DNA of 64,000 bases, from assembly GCA_009869945.1 (NCBI GenBank), contig WIXG01000205.1, forward strand, positions 79,130 through 143,129, written 5' to 3'. The position numbers and the translations under genes are program-made. The stretch comes from Mesaphorura yosii (lineage: Eukaryota > Arthropoda > Collembola > Poduromorpha > Tullbergiidae). Shown in pieces: positions 55,971 through 64,000 of this stretch. The notes beneath the pieces were generated by a model, which saw nothing but the letters and a program-made list of their open reading frames with translations, did not search any database and was not told the origin of the DNA. Positions within the stretch are counted from its first letter, which is position 1. Every line of letters starts with the position of its first letter.

Positions 55971-56447
55971 TCAAGCTAATAAGATCAGTTGTATGTTCAG
56001 AAAATTGTGGATGTTTTCCTGTCTCAGCCTTGTGAAGATGGACGGCTTGTTGCAGAAATGCATTACGTGTCGTATGATTTCATCTTTCTTGGTTGTTGAC
56101 ACCCCGAATGATGCAGCCCCTCTAATTTCAGTCTCCACAATCCGGTATACGTCGATTACATCTGCTGACGGAATGAAAAGACCTGCCTTATCTCTTTCGC
56201 TAATTAGCACAAAATCAGATCGTAGCTTCAAAACGTCCAAATTTTGAGAAGTAAGTGACAAAAGGCAGGAGGAGCACTCCAATTTTCTGCCGGCTGCCCG
56301 ACCCACAAAGCCGGAAATGTAAACAATTATATTGCTCACGAATAATGAAAGAGAATCCGCTGAGGGCAAATCTGGCGGTATCCGGGCGATTCGCGTTATT
56401 ACTCGACTTGTAATAGTACATAGAGGGAGAAGTAAAGTAAGTAACAA
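55971..56447 (-). pseudogene. P-element/THAP-type transposase C-terminal relic
   Basis: A 158-codon frame on the minus strand. It contains the block IIVYISGFVGRAAGRKLECSS followed by CxxC spacing, FVLISERDKAGLFIPSADVI and VYRIVETEIR. That matches the pattern YIAGYVxRKLxxxxxCxxC...KDxGGLxxPSxDV seen near the C-terminus of P-element and THAP9-like DNA transposases. The N-terminal THAP and RNase H parts are missing, and its upstream end abuts the first exon of the neighbouring astacin gene. It is therefore a truncated, probably dead copy. Confidence 0.6.
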
Positions 56448-56449
56448 CG

Positions 56450-58004
56450 ATGCTTACTAGGAATTTGTTGCACGTTATCTCACTACTCGCCTACGTATCT
56501 TCATCCACTTCTTCGCTGGTAAATAAACAGATGTATTCTAGTATTCTAGTAGACAAAGTCGCCAACATTAAACAATTCGTGTTATCAGATAGGTTCCAAC
56601 TGGCACTGGAGAAGAACAAGGAGAAGAGCAGCACTTTATCCCTGGAGAACCGTTCAACCCAACCGACTATGAAAATGCAGAGATACTGCTGAATGCTGCC
56701 ATGAGAGGTAAGTCATGTGTGAAGGTGTATAGCTAAGGTCGCAATCGAGGACCTACGCTATAATAATGTACCTGCTATTAATATAACTACTACCGCGCTA
56801 AAGGACTCCTTCGTATGGAGGTCGCTGAGGACCCATGGAACGAAGATGATATCACGTTCAACGAAGAGGATGAGATGGATGATGTAAAGAAGGTAATAAC
56901 ACTATCAAAACCTGTCAAACCGTGGCCCAAAGGTGTCGTGCCATACATTATAGGCAATAGATTTTGTAAGTACATACTCTTTATCACCAGACTACACTGA
57001 GAAGACCGCTGTGCTCTATCATTACAAGGTATTTCTCCTTTACAGCGGAAAGTGAAATTGCTGCCATCACCCAGGCTACGAAGAACCTGCAGAGAGGAAC
57101 CTGCATCAGATTCCGTTCACGGAAAAAACAAAAAGCGTATTTACAAATAACTAAGCTGGACAGAAAAGGGTTTAAGTGTCATTGTGACCTTGGGTATCAA
57201 GGCAGCTGAACAACAATGGAGCTGACATCGGATTGCTTAAATACTTCACCACAAAGAGAAAAGTGGGGAACAGTTGAACACGAACTCATGCACGGGTTGG
57301 GCTCTTACCATACTCATCAAAGGGAAGACCGTGACAAATACGTGAATCTTGATTGGGCTAAAATCAAGAAAGATGACGTACCGGAGAGTAATTATTACAA
57401 GGTTATTGGCGTTTACGCGAACGATGCCAAGAGCAGTCAATTCGATTTCAAATCGTTGATGATGTACCCCGAGAATGACGGGTTAACGGCGAACAAAAAA
57501 AATAGCGCTAAAGCTAAGCTGATGGGGCAAAGGAAGGAAGCCTCGACGGTAATTTCGCCCCAAAATATACTACTGCATCTCTTTTTACCATGTGATGATG
57601 ATCATGGGTCTCTGCCTTTTTTCAGATCGATTACGATGCCATTAAGAAATTTTATAGTAGCGAGTGCACGACACCACGGGCACTTGACCAGTTGGACAAC
57701 GATGAGGAATGTACTGATAAAGACGAAATTAACTGTCAGCATTATACCAACTGTACACTGCCATACGTTGCTGTCAATTGCAAGAAATCTTGTGGGGAAT
57801 GTGGTGGTAAGTCTAAGTCTACTTGGCCATGTGATGCTATGGTTCGAAGTTCTAAAGCATATTCTGTATACGTACACATATTGTTTTTCAGTTTGCCGCA
57901 ATTTCAATGAGAATTGTGATGCATGGGCTATGAAAGCTGGCTATTGTCACAAATACTATGAGTACATGCAAGAGTATTGTCCTCATGCATGTGCATTTTG
58001 TTAA
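56450..58004 (+). CDS. astacin metalloprotease with two ShK domains, interrupted by an in-frame TGA (possible pseudogene)
   Basis: Six exons: 56450-56518, 56593-56707, 56804-56965, 57046-57548, 57626-57806, 57892-58004. They join in frame to 380 codons plus the final stop, with one internal TGA at 57207-57209 (codon 170). Order: signal peptide (MLTRNLLHVISLLAYVSSS), acidic prodomain, start of the catalytic domain near PWPKGVVPYII, zinc-binding motif HELMHGLGSYHTHQREDRD, Met-turn SLMMYP, then two six-cysteine ShK domains (ECTDKDEINC...CGECG and CRNFNENCD...CAFC). The TGA lies about 27 codons before the zinc site, so a product ending there would be inactive. Everything after it remains intact. 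It is either a recent null allele, a sequencing error or read-through. AATAAA at 58160-58165. Confidence 0.8.
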
Positions 58005-58372
58005 AGTGATCGATCAGCTGTGGCGTGGCGGAATTGATTTCAGGTATTGTCAACCGGATTCCCTCGTGTACACCGTACACGATTGTTCTTCACTTCTTTC
58101 TTTACTTGAAATTCTAATTTTTTACTTATAAATTGATTGATTTCATTTTTGTCTTCGATAATAAATATTTACCACAGCATAACCAGTGTTAATGAGTTAA
58201 ACTTCTCATTAAGAAACAAATTTTTCTCTTCTTGCTACTTATGATTCCCAGTCGATCTCCGTAATTTTATACTTTGCTTGATTACGAACGTCTGTCAGCG
58301 CTTGACACAAGCAAATTCGGTTGGATTGGACCAAAGGGGGTTCATTCAAATTTTCTAAGTCCCAGAAAAACG

Positions 58373-58654
58373 GAAGTCTTATTTTTGCCTGAAACGTCCA
58401 AAAAAGTTGTTTTCGGGTCGATTTGAGATAACAAATTTCTCCATGTTAATAGCATTACGACCTAACCTAACCTAATTTCACTTTACTGGTTTTCATTTTA
58501 AGGCGACATTTTAAAAGTATTCTGGGGTATAAGTTAGGTTAGGTTAGGTCGTGATTTTCATGATCCGTCTAATGCTATTAATATGGGGAAATTTGTTGTC
58601 TCAAATCGACCCGAAAACTACTTTTTTACACGTTTCAGGCGAAAATAAGACTTT
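58373..58654. mobile_element. foldback element with TTAGG repeats at the inner ends of its arms
   Basis: Left arm 58373-58476 and right arm 58533-58654 are inverted copies: gaagtcttatttttgcctgaaacgt matches the complement of acgtttcaggcgaaaataagacttt, with ttcgggtcgatttgaga and taatagcatta further in. Each arm ends inwardly in about three units of CCTAA/TTAGG. The spacer is 56 bp. The right arm has an 18-bp insertion (gattttcatgatccgtct). No coding capacity; a MITE-like element. Confidence 0.75.
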
Positions 58655-58676
58655 CATTTAACCAGGACCATCATAG

Positions 58677-58929
58677 GGAAGAAGGCTTGAACGGGGTCAC
58701 GCCCAAACTACCATCAACTCACAACTAAGCCTACTAGGTGCTAGTACCACCAGTAAAGTCAAAAAAGCCAATGCCAGCCACAGAATCATTCACAAAGTAA
58801 AGTTTAGGCTTCACAAAGTTGTGGGGAAGGAGTCAGGAAAAGGTGTAATGAGACATGCTTGGAAACTTTTGCGGGCTAAGGGCTACAAAGGAGTCAGGCA
58901 GGCCCTTCTAGATTCCAAGAATCAGTAGG
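58677..58929 (+). other. basic 83-codon open frame next to the foldback element
   Basis: A frame open from the stop before 58677 to the TAG at 58927-58929, without a good start codon. It encodes a lysine/arginine-rich piece (HKVKFRLHKVVGKESGKG, then HAWKLLRAKGYKGVRQALL). It looks more coding-like than the flanks and may be a fragment of a transposon protein. No family recognised. Confidence 0.25.
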
Positions 58930-58934
58930 CTAGC

Positions 58935-59855
58935 CCAGTAATGTACAGTTATGGTTTCGTCCACATTTACACAAACGACAAAATTTCAGGCCCAAAATAA
59001 AAAAGGAACCTTACTTATTCGACACGGTTTAAATAATTCTCATTTATCAGCAAGTGCTCATTTGAACCGTAGTTTAATCACTCAGTGGTCAGTGAGATAC
59101 ATGAAGAGTGCGGATTTGCAAGCATCGGCGAACATGACATGGGTTACTCAGAGAGTGAACCACTCCAGAATTTGCATTGCAGGTTAGATTGGGGATTAAT
59201 TATTTAACTACGAAACACTGTCGGAAGAATGGCTGACGCAAGACAGAATGAGAAGACATTAGCCTGCTGGTGGACTCAAGACTTGCCAGCATTTGAAATT
59301 TTTAGGTAGTGGTGTGATTCAGTTAATAATTAAGGAATTTTTCACATCATCCTTGTGTTGGAATCCAGTTAATGTTACCAAGATAAGCACACAGTCCGAA
59401 TTTCCGGATCCATGCAATTGTGTCAGACAAGTTTACGTACCGTTGTCATTGCAGATTGTAGTAGCGCACAAGAAAATCAAATAAATTCAATGGAACGCGT
59501 AATCTAGCACAAGTTTTAATGGAGATCTGGATTATTGAGCCCTCGTGCCTGAATTCCATAAATTTGCATTTGCAGACAATCGGTTGTTCTGACATAACTG
59601 GGATGCATGCTTAGTTTACATAGACGCGATTCCGAAAAGAAAGAGCAGCATTGACAAAGTGGCCTGAATTTTACATGTCAGCATTGTCAGTTTGTTATTC
59701 CCGACCTGATAAAAATCAGCTGTTTACTGTTGCCAATTTCAGGAGACCCAGATTCTCCTTTTCTCGAAAGCCCGCTCATGAAGCGCTCTAGCAATAAAAA
59801 CAAAGCCCCATTCCATAGTGCTAGTCTCTGTGACTAAGTCGGAATTATTTCCCTT
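58935..59855. other. non-coding stretch between the two astacin genes
   Basis: About 0.9 kb with only short frames lacking homology. It should contain the promoter of the second astacin gene. Confidence 0.45.
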
Positions 59856-59862
59856 GAGGGTC

Positions 59863-61469
59863 ATGATGGCAACGATCCGCTTAATTTTTTGTGGTCTTGC
59901 CATTGTTGCAGTCACGTTGGTTGTCGGAAGACATATTGAAGTAAGTGCACATACTTCCACTTTAATTATAGTAAAGGTTTCTTCTGTATTTTCTGTAGCC
60001 GACTCGGGATGGGAATTTACCCGATGAGCCTCTGAACCCCTCACATTTCGAGGCAGCCGAGAAGTTAGGTTTGTGCCCGTTTCATTTCCGATTTTACGGG
60101 ATCTGTTGAAGCCTTCCGTTTCCATAGTGAATGAAGCTGAGTTAAGGAAAGGAGGCCAGCGTCGACAGCCAAAGAGACCGGATGATATTCTTTGGAATGA
60201 CCAGCCGCTGACGCCATCCAGTTGCTTCGACAACCCGCCCTGTTATCAGAAAGCAGATTGGAGTCAATGGCCAAATGCCCAGCTCATTTACTGGATCGAT
60301 GATGGGTTCAGTAAGTTCATCAGTAACCCTCTCACTCCGCCTACGTATTACGTTTAACCAGCATGTTCTGTTGAAATACGCAGCAAACGACCAGAAAACT
60401 GCGATCGCGGCAGGTGCAGCGTTGATCAACGATAATACATGTGTTTGGGTCCGCTCGTGGCGCCCAGGAGACAATAAGAACTACTACGTCCGCATTTTTA
60501 AGAAGGAGTGCCCCTCAAACGACCCCAAATGCTTTGTATGCAATACGAGACTCGGTTTTGACACCTCCCTTCTCCCTTACGATCTGAACTTGAGCGAGGA
60601 GTGCTTCAACCCGAAAATAGGCGGTGGGCCAGGTACGATCGCCCACGAGTTCATGCACTCGCTTGGGTTTCCGCATGAAATGAGTCGATCGGACAGGGAC
60701 AAATATCTCGAGATCAAATGGGCCGACATTGGGAAAGGTGAGACGTTTCGTTTAGTTAATAGTAGGGCGTCTTTCCGTATTATTCTATTTTGAGGTCTAT
60801 TTCCTTAGATTGGTGGCCACAGTACAAAATTGTGACCGGTTACTATGGGAATAGTCCGGGGAACGCGGATTTCGACTACGAATCGATAATGGACTACTCC
60901 CGGTACGGATGGAACGGGAACAGACGGTTTGAGGAGATGCGCCCGAAAACCCCGTACCCTGACAAAGAGTGGAGAAACACAAAATTCCTGACTGATGTAA
61001 GAACCAGTTTCACAACTGTGTTTCAACTGTGGCTCCGGTCAAGTTGCCTAATTTTCATGTTTCATGCGCATTGCTAGGCTGACAAAACCGGTATCAACAC
61101 CTACTACCGAACCGAGTGCCAAAAGGCGGGGCAGACGCGCGCAGCTGGAGGAAGCGGAGGAGCGCTTAGAAACTCGACCGAGTGCGAAAATTATGATGAC
61201 TCTGAGTGTAAACGATTGGCAAGTGAGCACGACTACTGCACGAAGAAGGAGAAACTCATGCTTGTTTACTGCAAGAAGGAATGTGGGAAGTGCGGTAAGA
61301 CATTCGTCCATATTTAGTAACCAGTTGTCACGTAATATGGATCTACGTAGAGCTCGGGTGCGTTGACGCGGACGAAAGGTGCGCCGACTGGATGGAAAAA
61401 GGCTACTGCGCAAAGTATCCCGATTACATGGAGCAATTTTGCGAGAAATCGTGTGCCACATGCGTCTAG
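59863..61469 (+). CDS. astacin metalloprotease with two C-terminal ShK domains (intact copy)
   Basis: Seven exons: 59863-59940, 59999-60068, 60128-60310, 60384-60737, 60809-60996, 61078-61294, 61351-61469; 402 aa. Signal peptide (MMATIRLIFCGLAIVAVTLVV), prodomain, then the catalytic domain from about QLIYWIDDGF. The zinc motif HEFMHSLGFPHEMSRSDRD fits HExxHxxGFxHExxRxDRD. The Met-turn is SIMDYSRYGW. Two ShK domains follow (TECENYDDSECK...CGKC and GCVDADERC...CATCV). Secreted zinc endopeptidase; the substrate cannot be inferred. The domain order equals that of its upstream neighbour and several intron phases agree, so the two arose by tandem duplication, although the sequences are now well diverged. 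AATAAA at 61525-61530. Confidence 0.92.
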
Positions 61470-61618
61470 TGGAAGTAGAGACTGGAAGTGAACTAACTTT
61501 TATTTATATTGATAACGTTGAATTAATAAACGCGTATTGTATTTGAACCGAAAACGCTTTCCCGATTATTCGCACAAAATATAATCAATCAACTGTTAGA
61601 CCATTTTTTTGGGGGTGT

Positions 61619-61640
61619 AGGTAAGGTTAGGTTAGGGTTT
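61619..61640 (+). repeat. short TTAGG-like tract beside a poly-G run
   Basis: ggtaaggttaggttagggttt followed by a run of six G. It resembles the inner ends of the foldback arms at 58.5 kb. It lies between the astacin gene and the LINE fragment. Confidence 0.55.
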
Positions 61641-61860
61641 GGGGGGAATATTTTTCCCCAGAAACAAAACAATAAATTTATTTCATTGACTTAATAGTAT
61701 GACATGAATGTCAATCATATTTACATGTTATTGGAACTGAAACCCTAAAACCCAACATTTATGGGTAAAACCATTGAGTTCATCTCTTTATCATAATTTA
61801 AAATACCGTATCAAATTATGGCGGAGGGTATCGTATCTTCTGGGGGCTGGACAGTGACCG

Positions 61861-63535
61861 TCAAGGGTAGGAACTAAGCCCTGGCCGGAAACCCCCGACC
61901 TCTACTTCTCCCTCGAGAAAAAAATAACTTAATACTACAGTTAAAATAATTATTTTAGTGTATTTGTTATTTGTATAGGCCCCAGCCAATGGAATTGCAT
62001 TAGTGGAGGTGTATAACCTAATATCAATTGTATTCCTATTAATTTTAAACAATCCTTTACTATCTCCCCAAAAGTCACAAAATTTGGAGAGCTCCGACCT
62101 CTTCTTTACTCTGAACTCTAAGTACAGTTTCTCATACAAACTCTTCTTGAAGTTCTTTATTAAATCGAAGTCAACTTTATTGGAATTGACGTTATATATA
62201 AACCTTCTATAGATTACGACTGAGCCCAGATGGACGACTGTGTTCACAAGAGACTTGCCCTCGTATCCATCCAGGCGCTCCTTTTTCTCCAGTTGGATTC
62301 CCATCCGATCAATGAGCCTCCAAACGTAATCCCACAACCGATTCGTGGAATTGCAGTAAATTAAATACCGCGATTTCGGGCGCAGTGCGCCGCAGTAGGC
62401 GCAGTTCCCGTTCGAATAGAGCCTCATCGCTTGAGCAACCACTGGCGTCAAGAGCACATCATGCCACAGGCGCCAAACAATAGCAAGCTCTGTGTTGGTG
62501 AGCCGCACGCCCTTCAATCTTTCCCATTTATTGCTCGAGTTTGAGCAATGACTCGCCCTCAGAGATTGAATTGAGAAAGAGAGAGAAATAAGCATTTCTG
62601 TAGCCGTTTTCGCGTGTGAGTGGCTGTCTCTCCCTCGAAATGGGATTCAGCACGCTAATCTGGCAGCTCTCCAGGAGGTCCAGCCGATCTCTGTATCCTT
62701 CTACTCTTGCCTTTAAATGCCCTATTTCAGCGCGCAAGACTCGTTTTTGTGGGGCTGGGATTTCAAGGTTACCCACATCCACTGTGAAAATCAAATTCTC
62801 AACATCATCGACCCTACGAACTCTGAGCGACTTCATTATTCGAAATTGATTTGAAAAGATAATTCTATTCTCCAGAGAGATGGACTTCTCATACCCTTCC
62901 GGGTAACCACTCAATTCAACTCTCATAGTTTACACCGCTTCTGCGACAGATTTGTAGAAGGGCGTGGGTGTAAGTGTGGAGAAAATGATGGAGTCGCAGC
63001 TTCTCTTCACTGTATCCAGGAAATACTCTGAAAAGGAAGGCCCAATCACTTTCTGTATCATTCTCATTCGAAAGGAGAGTGTCTGGACTCGAGGATGACG
63101 TACACCAAGTTCTCCAATCTCAGTTGGAGCAAACACAAATTGTTTCTTTATCCATTTCTTTCCACCCCAAATGTACTCTAGACAGAGCCGTTAGATTTCA
63201 CTCAAGAAACTGACCGGGGGTTCGAGTACCTTCATTACGTACCAAAGTACAGGGAGTATGAAGGTGTTTAGAATCAATACCTTCGAGAACAGACCCGTTG
63301 CGTTTGATTTCTTGTAATGTTCTAGTTTCGTTTTGAACTTGGTCACCAATATTGACCAATTCGCATTGTAATTATCTCCGAAGTAAAGACCAAGGATTTT
63401 AGTCCCTTCGACTACCTTGACTCTCGATCTTATGTCTTGGCTCCGCCAAGTGCCGAGAGGACACACATCACACTTGGAAATTTTTACACGACCCCCTGAG
63501 AATCGTCCAAATGTAGCCAATTTGTCAATCGTTCA
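61861..63535 (-). mobile_element. 5'-truncated, frameshifted LINE (non-LTR retrotransposon) fragment
   Basis: The minus strand carries the C-terminal part of a reverse-transcriptase ORF in pieces. 63535-63191 (SGGRVKISKCDVCPLGTW, KILGLYFG) is the thumb region. 63136-62930 (APTEIGELGVRHPRV) and 62926-62528 are in the same frame, split by stop codons. 62595-61861 is shifted by one frame. The last piece has a zinc-knuckle-like CAYCGALRPKSRYLIYC, as in the RVT zinc-binding domain of LINEs. The catalytic FADD-type region is absent, consistent with 5' truncation. Exact 3' end and clade are undetermined. Confidence 0.7.
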
Positions 63536-63600
63536 ATTTATCAATCTTTCCATTTACCCGTCTTTCAATTCGTCCGTCTTTCAATTTGCCGAAATGTCAA
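63515..63600. repeat. degenerate CAATTTxTC short tandem repeat
   Basis: Loose repetition of tcaatt and ctttcaatt units next to the truncated 5' end of the LINE. The remaining sequence to base 64000 shows no gene. Confidence 0.4.
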
Positions 63601-64000
63601 CTTTTTACTTTTCGAACAGTAACTTTGGCGGAAGAACGAGGTTCCGATTTCAGTCAAACCTAAGGGTAAGGTGCATTTTTTTGTCAACCACTAACCCAAG
63701 TTCGCATTTTTAACCTCCAAACCTTCAACTACAAAACCTCAAAAACAATATGCCTTTCTTCTTTCTCCAATAACAATCCGGAGTTTGGCAGTTTTAGAAA
63801 TTTATCTCTTATTCAACTTTTCAATTTAACAATTTGTCACTTATTAGCACATCGTAATGCATTCGCAATTCTCTGTCTGTCTGTGTGTCACGGTTTATTT
63901 TTTAAACACAATTGGACACTGCTTCATGAATTCAGATGAAAAGGTGTTGAACGCGGGGCGTATCGCTGCTCAATAGATGCGAGCGGTGACAGCACTTACG

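Noticed and set aside
57207..57209. Selenocysteine recoding of the astacin TGA
   Set aside because: Astacins are not known selenoproteins and I saw no convincing SECIS-like hairpin in the 3' flank; mutation or sequence error is simpler.

Overview
This is nuclear DNA of an animal, very probably an arthropod. The genes carry short GT-AG introns (mostly 50-300 nt), AATAAA polyadenylation signals and TATA/TCAGT promoters. The gene content also fits an arthropod: an RYamide-type neuropeptide precursor, a CLIP-domain trypsin-like protease with a proline-rich arm, a fly-like essential myosin light chain, and short TTAGG (arthropod telomere-type) tracts inside dispersed repeats. The species cannot be fixed from the window; a non-insect arthropod is my guess because of the astacins carrying two ShK domains. 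There is no sign of bacterial or organellar DNA.

Layout, left to right. (1) 1-7.4 kb, minus: the 5' exons of glutamate decarboxylase (GABA synthesis), running off the left edge. (2) 10.1-10.8 kb, plus: a single-exon secreted orphan protein with its own TATA box. (3) 12.0-14.25 kb, plus: a nine-exon CLIP-domain serine protease. (4) 14.47-18.2 kb, plus: an AIFM3-like Rieske/FAD oxidoreductase with a novel in-frame C-terminal extension of about 475 residues. (5) 18.58-19.3 kb, minus: essential myosin light chain. (6) 22.7-32.0 kb, plus: Mediator subunit 16 in 15 coding exons; its one giant intron (5 kb) holds a foldback repeat and a terminal exon for a single-pass membrane protein on the same strand. 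(7) 35.0-38.0 kb, plus: a luqin/RYamide-type neuropeptide gene with a classical TATA + Inr promoter. (8) 41.9-47.5 kb, plus: a secreted phospholipase A2 with a long acidic N-terminal region. (9) 48.9-52.4 kb, minus: VPS16 (HOPS/CORVET). (10) 53.3-54.9 kb, plus: beta-tubulin, head to head with VPS16. (11) 55.9-64 kb: a transposon-rich tail with a P-element/THAP-type transposase relic, two tandem astacin metalloproteases with paired ShK domains (the first with an in-frame TGA), a TTAGG-bearing foldback element and a 5'-truncated LINE.

All exon joins were checked by reading frame: every complete gene model closes as a whole number of codons (CLIP protease 549 aa, AIFM3-like 1034, MLC 144, MED16 871, RYamide 181, PLA2 503, VPS16 849, tubulin 446, astacin-1 380 with one internal TGA, astacin-2 402). 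The genes are unrelated housekeeping, neuronal and secreted functions; nothing suggests an operon or a shared pathway. The most interesting items are the RYamide precursor, the fused AIFM3, the same-strand gene inside MED16 and the TTAGG foldback element. The large stretches at 5-9.9, 20-22.7, 32.1-34.9 and 38.1-41.9 kb are AT-rich intergenic DNA in which I see no convincing gene.
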